Source of the DNA: an uncultured Flammeovirgaceae bacterium
GTDB taxonomy: Bacteria > Bacteroidota > Bacteroidia > Cytophagales > Cyclobacteriaceae
Direction: 5' to 3'
Length of the DNA stretch: 56,874 nucleotides
Assembly (NCBI GenBank): GCA_937884755.1
Contig: CAKZYJ010000075.1
Coordinates: forward strand, 1-56,874
Positions 26,462 through 34,328 of this stretch are shown here, piece after piece. Under the pieces are notes generated by a model. That model did no database searches, was not told the origin of the DNA, and saw nothing but the letters and a program-made list of their open reading frames with translations. Made by a program: the position numbers and the translations under genes. Position 1 is the first letter of the stretch, and every line of letters begins with the position of its first letter.

Positions 26462-28117
26462 ATGAAAACCTGCTGGCTACTCATCTGCCTACTGACATCC
26501 ACGATCACTGCCTACAGTCAAATTCCCACTCGTGCGACGCTTCGCTGGGAAAAATTTGAGCAGAGCTTCACCAGCTCCCAAACCTACGACAACCCAATTT
26601 ACGATCTGAAAGACTTCCACGCCGTATTCACCGCGCCTAGCGGACGGACCATGAAGATCAACGGTTTTTGGGATGGTGGCACTACTTTCAAAGTTCGATT
26701 CGCTCCCGATGAGGTAGGGGAGTGGCAATACCAAACCGTCTGCTCCGATACAGATAATGCTGGCCTGCATAATCAATCAGGTAGTTTCACTTGTGAGACT
26801 AACGATAGCGAGCTTACCCTCTACCAGCGGGGTACGCTCATTCAACCTAAAGGCACCTACCACCTGGCTTACCACGATGGTACCCCCTTTCTGTGGATAG
26901 GCTGCACCGCCTGGAACGGCGGACTGAAATCTACCGAAGAGGAGTGGGATACCTACCTCCAACACCGCAAGGATCATAACTACAACGTCATTCAACTCGT
27001 CACCACCCAGTGGCGCGGGGGCGATCAGAACAGCGAAGGGCAAATCGCCTACGAGTACTCCAACCAACTACGGATAAACCCTGAGTTTTACCAGCATATG
27101 GATGCTAAGATTGACCGGGTGAATGAGTACGGACTAATTGCTGCTCCCGTGCTGCTGTGGGCGTTACCAGCGGTTACAGGACGCTACCTTAGTCCTGGCT
27201 ATAGCTTACCGTTAGAAGAAGCGGTGATGCTGGCTAAGTATCAGGTAGCTCGCTACGGCGGCAACCAGGTGGTTTGGATGCTGGGCGGCGATGGTCGCTA
27301 CGCCTGGGAGTACGAACAGCGCTGGTTAGAGATTGGCCGTCGGGTGTTTGCCGATGACCCTCCCGGTCTGGTAGCCCAGCACCCCCACGGTCGGTTGTGG
27401 ATTGGTGACAATCACGCCGCCGAAGACTGGCTGGATATTGTCGGCTATCAGTCGAGCCACTCTGACCGGCAGCCAACGGTTGATTGGATCAACAAGGGAG
27501 AGATTGCTACCCGTTGGCCCCACGTACCCGCTCGTCCGGTCATTAATCTGGAACCCAACTACGAGGAGATTCGACCAACTATTGATGCGGAGGACGTCCG
27601 CAACGCCTCTTACTGGAGTTTGTTTGCCACGCCTATGTCGGGCATTACCTACGGGGCCAACGCCATCTGGCCCTGGATTCGGGAAGGTGAAAGTATCCTG
27701 AACCACGGTACCCCTGAAAAGCTCAGCACCTGGCGCGAGAGCATCGATTTTCCCGGCAGTCTCCAGGTTGGCTACCTGGCTGAGTTTCTGAACCAATACG
27801 AATGGTGGAACCTGCGTCCGGCTAACGAGTTATTAGTGGAACAACCTGGCGATACCAATGAGCAGTACAACCACTTTATCTCCGTAGTACAATCACTAGA
27901 TCGTCAAACCCTGATGGCCTATATTCCCAAAGCCAGTACCCTCAAGCTCTATAATCCTGACCATGCCGAATACGAAGCCAGTTGGTTCAACCCCTCGGAT
28001 AACACAAGTACTTCGGCTGAGCTAACTACCGCTACCGGACAGCTTTCCGCCATTCCACCCTCGCAGACGGACTACATCCTCGTCCTCCAGCGCCATACTA
28101 CTGGGGTAGGTCGCTGA
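26462..28117 (+). CDS. Secreted DUF5060-DUF4038 glycoside hydrolase, GH140-like
   Basis: A 551-residue protein with signal peptide (cleavage after AYSQ, about 20). About 25-115 is a DUF5060 N-terminal beta domain (WEKFEQSFTSSQTYDNPIYD, VRFAPDEVGEWQYQTVC). About 125-455 is a DUF4038 TIM barrel (TPFLWIGCTAWNGGLKSTEE). Candidate catalytic acids are the Asp of VWMLGGDGRYAWEYE and the Glu of PVINLEPNYEEIRP, placed as expected for GH140 apiosidase-type enzymes. The last about 90 residues form a C-terminal beta domain (TLMAYIPKASTLKLYN). Substrate (apiose-linked or other pectin side chain) is inferred. Single gene downstream of a repeat-rich region. Confidence 0.82.
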   Translation: MKTCWLLICLLTSTITAYSQIPTRATLRWEKFEQSFTSSQTYDNPIYDLKDFHAVFTAPSGRTMKINGFWDGGTTFKVRFAPDEVGEWQYQTVCSDTDNAGLHNQSGSFTCETNDSELTLYQRGTLIQPKGTYHLAYHDGTPFLWIGCTAWNGGLKSTEEEWDTYLQHRKDHNYNVIQLVTTQWRGGDQNSEGQIAYEYSNQLRINPEFYQHMDAKIDRVNEYGLIAAPVLLWALPAVTGRYLSPGYSLPLEEAVMLAKYQVARYGGNQVVWMLGGDGRYAWEYEQRWLEIGRRVFADDPPGLVAQHPHGRLWIGDNHAAEDWLDIVGYQSSHSDRQPTVDWINKGEIATRWPHVPARPVINLEPNYEEIRPTIDAEDVRNASYWSLFATPMSGITYGANAIWPWIREGESILNHGTPEKLSTWRESIDFPGSLQVGYLAEFLNQYEWWNLRPANELLVEQPGDTNEQYNHFISVVQSLDRQTLMAYIPKASTLKLYNPDHAEYEASWFNPSDNTSTSAELTTATGQLSAIPPSQTDYILVLQRHTTGVGR

Positions 28118-28155
28118 GCAAGGGTGCTCTCTGTTGCCTGTGCAACCTCCGTACC

Positions 28156-28257
28156 CGTCATCCCTGACGAAGTGAAGTGCAACGGAACGTAGATCAGGGA
28201 TCTCGGACATAGGTACTCGAGATCCCTGGTCTGCGTTTCACTTCGCCAGGGATGACG
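28156..28257. repeat. 102-bp extragenic palindrome
   Basis: Left arm CGTCATCCCTGACGAAGTGAA ... AGATCAGGGATCTCG, right arm CGAGATCCCTGGTCTGCG ... CTTCGCCAGGGATGACG, about 45 bp each with one insertion. Best-preserved copy of the family also found at 22088-22220, 25645-25790 and 47762-47879. Confidence 0.85.
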
Positions 28258-28351
28258 TTAAGGGGAGAGGTAATTGTGTGGTAGGTATGTTTATAGCGAT
28301 TGTTATACCATCTCGTATCGGAAAAGGCACACCCATTGTAGCAGTGAGGCT

Positions 28352-28639
28352 ATGCAAAGAGGCGGTTGTGTATACATTGTATCAAACAAGAGAAGAACGG
28401 TTTACTACATCGGAGTTACGGCTGATCTGATGCGCAGAATACGGGAGCATAAGTCCGGCGAGGGTTCAGCGTTCACCAAGAAATACAATTGTACTGACCT
28501 CATCTACTATGAATCATTTCTGCGCATAGACGAAGCCATTGCCCGAGAGAAACGGCTTAAGAAATGGAAGCGAGCGTGGAAGGAAGAGCTGATCAAAAAG
28601 TTGAATCCGGATTTGAGAGACCTTTATCCGGAAATCTGA
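28352..28639 (+). CDS. GIY-YIG domain protein (UPF0213-like)
   Basis: A 95-residue single GIY-YIG nuclease domain. The family signature appears as VYIVSNKRRTVYYIGVTADL with VYI/YIG in the places of GIY and YIG, the catalytic-type Arg in RRIREHKSG, and Glu in IDEAIAREKRLKKWKR. Start chosen at 28352 because MQRGGCVYIVSN begins the domain; an upstream in-frame start at 28274 would add 26 residues reading into the palindromic repeat. Such small proteins are widespread in Bacteroidetes; cellular role unclear. Confidence 0.82.
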   Translation: MQRGGCVYIVSNKRRTVYYIGVTADLMRRIREHKSGEGSAFTKKYNCTDLIYYESFLRIDEAIAREKRLKKWKRAWKEELIKKLNPDLRDLYPEI

Positions 28640-28668
28640 CTTTTAAGAGTGAATGAACAGTTTCTAAA

Positions 28669-29127
28669 CTAGTCTTTAATTTCTTTCACACCGGTTAGGG
28701 AGCTATGGTAGCGGGCCTCTTGCCAGCCGTGCTCAGTTTTCTTCCAGATAATAGTAGCCAACACCGAAAAACGCATGCGTTGGTTGCCAGCAATAAACAT
28801 CTGGTCAAAGTCTACCACACTATAGCCCATCTCAGCGGATTCCATTGCTTCATAGTTAGTAATCTCCGACCAGGTTTGGGCCTGCATGCGTTCTAGCTGT
28901 TCAAACAGCCCGGTAAACCAGCGCTCCCAACCGGCCCGGTCGCGAATAATCTCTGATCCGCCTTCGGTATTAATATCTACAATACCGTAGTCATCGTCGC
29001 AGATTTGGGCTAGTCGCGCAAAGTTATGATCCCGTACGCATTCCAGCATCTCTACCGTTAGGTCAAAAAACGGCTTTTGAGTCATTTCGTCAGGGTAATT
29101 TATGGTCTCGGGGGCAGAAGTGTTCAT
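28669..29127 (-). CDS. NTF2-like (SnoaL/DUF4440-type) protein
   Basis: A 152-residue soluble protein with the cone-shaped NTF2-like pattern: helical start (FDLTVEMLECVRDHNFARLA), a central segment with RDRAGWERWFTGLFEQL, and long C-terminal strands (MRFSVLATIIWKKTEHGWQE, ARYHSSLT). Small-molecule binding or minor enzymatic activity is typical of the fold; no specific function is assignable. Convergent with the GIY-YIG gene (29 bp) and divergent from the dehydrogenase gene. Confidence 0.7.
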   Translation of the reverse strand: MNTSAPETINYPDEMTQKPFFDLTVEMLECVRDHNFARLAQICDDDYGIVDINTEGGSEIIRDRAGWERWFTGLFEQLERMQAQTWSEITNYEAMESAEMGYSVVDFDQMFIAGNQRMRFSVLATIIWKKTEHGWQEARYHSSLTGVKEIKD

Positions 29128-29280
29128 AGTTACTGTAGGTTTTGTAGTGATAGCATTACTACCATTCTAACATACTATTTGTTTAGAACGGCAGTAGAAT
29201 TTAAACCTGAATTGACCGTCACCGTTATTTCTGCGATATTGTTTCATCAATCGTTTCTAATTAATTTCTACCGCAACTCT

Positions 29281-30723
29281 ATGCTTCCCCCTTCACCCAA
29301 CTTCTACTCAGTGCTGTTTTGGTTCTTCTGGCTGATTAGTACTGCGTTTGTAGCCACACCTAATCAATTAGTAGCCCAGGATGGTGCTGAAGTGTATCGA
29401 ACCTACTGTGCGGGTTGCCACGGAGCCCAACTACAGGGCGGCTCGGGAGGTACATTAATCAAAACTGATTGGACCTACGGTCGAGGTAAAGGAGCCATGA
29501 TCCGCAATATCCGCTTTGGCATTCCGGGTACTGAGATGGCAGCTTGGGGTAATGTGCTGAGCGATGAGCAGATTCGGGCGGTAGCCGATTACGTAGTAGA
29601 AGCCCAGAGTGTGCCACCCAACGCCCAGCGACCTATTCCAACTGAACTGACTACCGAAAAATACTCGCTAGAAGTGGAAGAACTAGTTTCGGAAGGACTG
29701 AATACCCCCTGGGGCATTGCCTTCGTGAACGAGCAAAGAGTCCTCATTTCCGAACGAGATGGAAACCTGCGCTGGCTAGTCAACGGCCAACTAGTCTCCC
29801 AACCTATTCAGGGCTTACCGTCCACCCATACCGAAAGTACCACGGGAGGGTATATGGACATTATTCTTGATCCGGCCTACGAAGAGAACGGCTGGGTGTA
29901 TCTGGCCTACAGTCATACCAACCAGGATATAACTGACCCCGAAGCCCCGGCTTTAACGAAGATAGTACGAGGGAAGATTGAGGATAATCAGTGGATCAAT
30001 CAGCAAACTCTGTTTGAAGTGCCCGACTCGCTGATGGTGGTGGAAGGCAACCGTTGGGGCTGTCGCTTTCTGTTTGATGATGCCGGGTACTTGTATTTCA
30101 CTATTGGCGATATGGCACAGGCCATGGATTCCCAAGATCCAACCAAGGCAACCGGTAAAGTTTTTCGGATTAATCCGGACGGAAGTATCCCTAAGGATAA
30201 TCCGTTTGTGAATGAGCCAGGGGCTTTGGGAGCAGTGTATTCGCTGGGCAACCGCAATGTGCAGGGATTAGCCCAACATCCTGAAACCGGCGAAATTTGG
30301 ATGACAGATCACGGCCCCATGGGCGGTGATGAACTCAATATTCTGAAGCAAGGGGCTAACTACGGCTGGCCGGTGATTACTTATGGAGTAGACTACAGCG
30401 GAGAGATTGTCTCTACCAAAACCGAGCAGGAAGGTATGGAGCAACCTATTACGTATTGGACCCCATCCATTGCTGTTTGCCCGGTAGAGTTTGTAGATAG
30501 TCCTCTATTTCTCGCCTGGGAAAATAATCTACTGGTGGGAGCACTCGCTTACGAGGAACTACGCCGCCTAGTGGTTGACGGTGATCAGGTAGTGCAGCAG
30601 GAGATGATCCTGAAAGGAGTGGGCCGCGTGCGGGATATTGCCTTCGGGCCCGATGGAGCATTGTATGTGTTATTAAACAATCCGGATAAGGTGCTGAAAA
30701 TTACTCCGCGAGATGAGTTGTAG
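29281..30723 (+). CDS. Cytochrome c - PQQ-type sugar (GSDH/sorbosone) dehydrogenase fusion
   Basis: About 480 residues. N-terminal signal segment (VLFWFFWLISTAFVATP), then a cytochrome c domain with heme site CAGCH (Cys43, Cys46, His47) and a distal Met in GTEMAAWG, then a six-bladed propeller of the glucose/sorbosone dehydrogenase family (about 125-475: LNTPWGIAFVNEQRVLISER, LDPAYEENGWVYLAYSH, GNRNVQGLAQHPETGEIWMT, TDHGPMGGDELN). Periplasmic oxidation of a sugar with electron transfer to the heme is inferred. An upstream in-frame start (29077) would overlap the divergent gene and lacks a signal peptide, so 29281 was chosen. Confidence 0.88.
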   Translation: MLPPSPNFYSVLFWFFWLISTAFVATPNQLVAQDGAEVYRTYCAGCHGAQLQGGSGGTLIKTDWTYGRGKGAMIRNIRFGIPGTEMAAWGNVLSDEQIRAVADYVVEAQSVPPNAQRPIPTELTTEKYSLEVEELVSEGLNTPWGIAFVNEQRVLISERDGNLRWLVNGQLVSQPIQGLPSTHTESTTGGYMDIILDPAYEENGWVYLAYSHTNQDITDPEAPALTKIVRGKIEDNQWINQQTLFEVPDSLMVVEGNRWGCRFLFDDAGYLYFTIGDMAQAMDSQDPTKATGKVFRINPDGSIPKDNPFVNEPGALGAVYSLGNRNVQGLAQHPETGEIWMTDHGPMGGDELNILKQGANYGWPVITYGVDYSGEIVSTKTEQEGMEQPITYWTPSIAVCPVEFVDSPLFLAWENNLLVGALAYEELRRLVVDGDQVVQQEMILKGVGRVRDIAFGPDGALYVLLNNPDKVLKITPRDEL

Positions 30724-31014
30724 AACGTAGGTTCTATTTTAGTTTTTTTTGTGTTTAAAAAGCTTTTGTTTAACAAATACTTTTTAAAGTTAATCATCGT
30801 ATTTTTTTGGTGAAGATTTTATAAGAAACTACTTGTAAAATATTCCGAATTCTTCTATCTATACCGTAGATTATATCAAAATCTCTCCTCTCCGTCGCTA
30901 TATCGCTTATCTTCTAGTATTGTCGCATTTTTTTTTGAGTAAGCACATCATGCATGTGCCGATAGGGTGAGTTCTGCTCAAATGGTATCTTTTTACTATT
31001 ATATATTATACCCT

Positions 31015-34000
31015 ATGAGACGACAACTAGTACTATTTTTACTTTGCCTCACTAGCTGGGGCGTGGTACAGGCGCAATCTGTCACCAGCTTCACGCTAAT
31101 TAATGCCGATACTGATGCCGATATCGGTCTGCTGCAAAATGGTCAAACCCTTAACCTAGCCACTTTACCAACCACCAACCTCAATGTTCGAGCCAATACT
31201 AATCCCGCTACGGTAGGTTCAGTACGCTTTGCTCTTAACGGAAACAGTAATTTCCAAACGGAGAATGTAGTGCCCTATGCCCTCAAAGGAGACATTAATG
31301 GTAACTACCAAAATTGGACGCCAAACCCAGGTGATTATACTTTAAAAGCGACACCTTATTCGGGCTCTAAAGCTAGTGGTACTGCCGGAACTGCGCTTAC
31401 CGTCACGTTCACCGTGATTAATGAAGCGACTACCCCTCTTCCCGACCCACCTACGAACTTGGTCGCTACGGCTTTGTCCGACACCGAAATCTATCTCACC
31501 TGGGACGAACCCGCTCTCGGCAACGACTATGCCATTGAACGTTCGCTTTCGCCTACTTCAGGATTCGTTCAGGTAGACGCCAGCTATTACGGTGACAATC
31601 AGCACACTAGTAGCGTGTTGGAACCCAACACTACTTACTACTTTCGGGTGAAAGTTTTTTACAATAGTGTAGCATCGCCTTACAGTGCAGTGGCTTCGGC
31701 TACCACTCAGTCTATTCCTGAACCCAGCAAAGTATTATACGCGATCAACTCCGGAGGCGCAGCCTTTACCGCTGCTGATGGCACCAAATTTACCGCTGAT
31801 CGGCTAGTGAGCGGCGGAAAAACCTACAAAAGTAATGCAGGCATCTCAAGCACTACCGATGATGTTGTCTACCAAAGTGAACGCTTCGGCAACTTTACCT
31901 ATAATCTCCCCGTGAGCAACGGCACCTACGAGGTGACGCTGCTACTTGCCGAGATTTACTTCAATGCTCCTAACAAACGGGTGTTTGATGTGAAGATGGA
32001 AGGCAAGGAAGAAGTAAGTAATCTGGACTTATACGCGACCGTTGGTAAGAACGCGGCTTACCAGATTACTAAAACAGTGAGTGTGACCGACGGAAGTCTT
32101 ACGCTGGCGTTTTCGGCAGATGTAAATAATGCTAAACTAGCAGGACTGCTGGTGAGTGGTGAAGGTGACACAGACCCCGGACTGGGCACAGCTACTGTCA
32201 GTGGCGAACTGCGTAAGTGGCACAAAGTAACCCTTAGCTTTGATGGTCCTAACCACTCCGAAACCGATAATAACCCTAATCCTTTCTTAGACTACCGTTT
32301 AAACGTGACGTTCTCGCATAGCGGCTCCGGAAAATCGTACACCGTGCCCGGTTACTTTGCTACTGATGGTAACGCCGCGGAAAGCAGTGCCTCATCGGGG
32401 AATCAGTGGCGCGTCCACTTTCGCCCCGACGAAACCGGAACCTGGAACTACTCTGCTTCCTTCCGGCAGGGTAATCAGGTAGCGATTAGCACTAGTGCAT
32501 CAGCCGGAACGGCTAACAGTACCATTAACGGAATAAGCGGATCACTACAAATTCAGAACTCTAATAAATCTGGGCGAGATTTTCGGGCGAAGGGTCGGCT
32601 GGAATACGTAGGTAAGCACTATTTGCAATTTGCCGAAACCGGAGATTACTTCGTGAAGGGTGGCTCCGACGCTCCTGAAAATTTCCTTGCTTACGACGAC
32701 TTTGATAATACTCCTAACGTAGGAGGAAGAAGAAAATCTTGGTCGCCCCACGCTTCAGACTGGAATAATGGCGATCCTGACTGGAAAGGAAATAAAGGTA
32801 GAGAGATGATAGGGGCACTGAACTATTTAGCGTCCGAAGAAGTCAATGTCTTCTCCTTTCTGACGATGAATATCAATGGCGATGATAGGAATGTGTACCC
32901 CTACGTCAGCAACAGCGATTTCAAACACTTTGATGTCTCTAAGCTTGACCAGTGGGAGATTGTATTTGAACACGCTCAGGAGCTAGGCTTGTACCTACAC
33001 TTTAAAACCCAGGAAACTGAAAACGATCAGCTACTGGATGGTGGAGATTTAGGAACAAACCGAAAGCTTTACTACCGAATGCTCATCGCTCGCTTCGGTC
33101 ATCATCTAGCTCTGAACTGGAACTTGGGAGAAGAAAATGACATTTGGCAAGAATTGAATGACCCTGGTAATAACCGGATTAAAAGCTACGCTCAGTACAT
33201 TCAAGATATTGATCCTTACGATCATCATATTGTCATCCATAGCTATCCAGGGCAACAAAATAATGTGTATAATCCACTAATAGGAAATAAATCACGTTTA
33301 ACGGGGGCTTCTGTGCAGACTGGCTTTTCTAATGTATACCGCGATACCAAGAAGTGGGTAGAGGCTTCCAAAGCCGCCGGAAAACCCTGGGTAGTAGCGA
33401 ATGACGAGCAAGGAAGTGCCAATATTGGCGTGCCACCTGATTTGGGCTACAAAGATCCCAGTACCGGAAAGACGTATCAGGGAAAAGATAATGATGGCAA
33501 AACAGTTAGTGTCAGTCAGGCTGATATTCGGAAGAAAACCCTGTGGGGCAACCTGATGGCCGGCGGCGCGGGGGTAGAATACTACTACGGCTATCGTTTA
33601 CCTCAGTCAGACTTGACACTACAAGATTACCGCAGCAGGGACAAGATGTGGGACTTTACCCGCTATGCGTTGCAGTTCTTTAATCAGCACTTACCCTTCT
33701 GGGAGATGACTCCCAACAATAACCTAGTGAATAACGGATGGTGCTTGGCTAAATCCGGAGAGGTGTATGCCGTCTACTTAGAAAGTGGTGGTTCCACCAA
33801 TATTAGTCTAGGAAGTAACGGAACCAAATACGATGTCCGCTGGTATAATCCGCGCAGCGGGGGTAATCTACAAACCGGATCAAAGGCAACGCTCACAGCT
33901 ACGGGTAGTGTATCGGTAGGGAATCCCCCGAATAGCAGTAGCCAGGATTGGGTAGTGCTACTGAAAAGTCAGGGAAGTGGAAGTAACACCGCTATTGCTC

Positions 34001-34254
34001 GCGAAGAAGTGATCCAAATTGATGAGATGGCTGCCTACCCAGTTCCACTCCAAGAGCAGCTTACCGTTAGCTTTGAGACTGAGAAAGCCACCGTAGCCGT
34101 AGAAATTCTCGATTTTAGCGGGAATGTGCTACAAAGGTTAAAATCAGATCATCGCCAGCAAGTAAACATACCTTCCGGTAGTTTAGCTCCCGGAGCCTAC
34201 TATCTGCGAGTAACCGCTGATGGCAAAGTATACCGAAGCGCACTGTTGAAATAA
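31015..34254 (+). CDS. T9SS-exported multidomain glycosidase-like protein (Ig - FN3 - malectin - DUF5060 - barrel)
   Basis: About 1079 residues. Signal peptide 1-21; Ig-like domain about 22-140 (FTLINADTDADIGLLQNGQT); fibronectin III about 145-235; malectin-like carbohydrate-binding domain about 240-385 (YAINSGGAAFTAADGTKFTA); DUF5060 about 395-500 (WRVHFRPDETGTWNYSASF); a barrel-like region about 520-900 with LNWNLGEENDIWQE and VVANDEQGSAN as candidate catalytic segments; a C-terminal beta domain with VRWYNPRSGG; and at about 1005-1079 a type A T9SS sorting domain (AYPVPLQEQLTVSFE, LAPGAYYLRVTADGKVYRSA). A surface or secreted polysaccharide-degrading enzyme is inferred. An upstream GTG at 30967 is less likely because the signal peptide begins at 31015. 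Confidence 0.85.
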   Translation: MRRQLVLFLLCLTSWGVVQAQSVTSFTLINADTDADIGLLQNGQTLNLATLPTTNLNVRANTNPATVGSVRFALNGNSNFQTENVVPYALKGDINGNYQNWTPNPGDYTLKATPYSGSKASGTAGTALTVTFTVINEATTPLPDPPTNLVATALSDTEIYLTWDEPALGNDYAIERSLSPTSGFVQVDASYYGDNQHTSSVLEPNTTYYFRVKVFYNSVASPYSAVASATTQSIPEPSKVLYAINSGGAAFTAADGTKFTADRLVSGGKTYKSNAGISSTTDDVVYQSERFGNFTYNLPVSNGTYEVTLLLAEIYFNAPNKRVFDVKMEGKEEVSNLDLYATVGKNAAYQITKTVSVTDGSLTLAFSADVNNAKLAGLLVSGEGDTDPGLGTATVSGELRKWHKVTLSFDGPNHSETDNNPNPFLDYRLNVTFSHSGSGKSYTVPGYFATDGNAAESSASSGNQWRVHFRPDETGTWNYSASFRQGNQVAISTSASAGTANSTINGISGSLQIQNSNKSGRDFRAKGRLEYVGKHYLQFAETGDYFVKGGSDAPENFLAYDDFDNTPNVGGRRKSWSPHASDWNNGDPDWKGNKGREMIGALNYLASEEVNVFSFLTMNINGDDRNVYPYVSNSDFKHFDVSKLDQWEIVFEHAQELGLYLHFKTQETENDQLLDGGDLGTNRKLYYRMLIARFGHHLALNWNLGEENDIWQELNDPGNNRIKSYAQYIQDIDPYDHHIVIHSYPGQQNNVYNPLIGNKSRLTGASVQTGFSNVYRDTKKWVEASKAAGKPWVVANDEQGSANIGVPPDLGYKDPSTGKTYQGKDNDGKTVSVSQADIRKKTLWGNLMAGGAGVEYYYGYRLPQSDLTLQDYRSRDKMWDFTRYALQFFNQHLPFWEMTPNNNLVNNGWCLAKSGEVYAVYLESGGSTNISLGSNGTKYDVRWYNPRSGGNLQTGSKATLTATGSVSVGNPPNSSSQDWVVLLKSQGSGSNTAIAREEVIQIDEMAAYPVPLQEQLTVSFETEKATVAVEILDFSGNVLQRLKSDHRQQVNIPSGSLAPGAYYLRVTADGKVYRSALLK

Positions 34255-34266
34255 CAAATGATTGAG

Positions 34267-34312
34267 TGAGAGAATGAGTGAATAGGTCAGTATTTATTCA
34301 CTCATTCTCTCA
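34267..34312. terminator. Bidirectional stem-loop between convergent genes
   Basis: A perfect 18-bp stem (34267-34284 with 34295-34312) and 10-base loop lie between the stop codons of the T9SS protein and rnr. No long T-run, but the position and the perfect stem suit a bidirectional terminator. Confidence 0.7.
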
Positions 34313-34328
34313 TTCTAATATTCATTCA

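Noticed and set aside
29077-29280. N-terminal extension of the sugar dehydrogenase
   Set aside because: It overlaps the divergent NTF2-like gene, and the signal segment begins at 29281.
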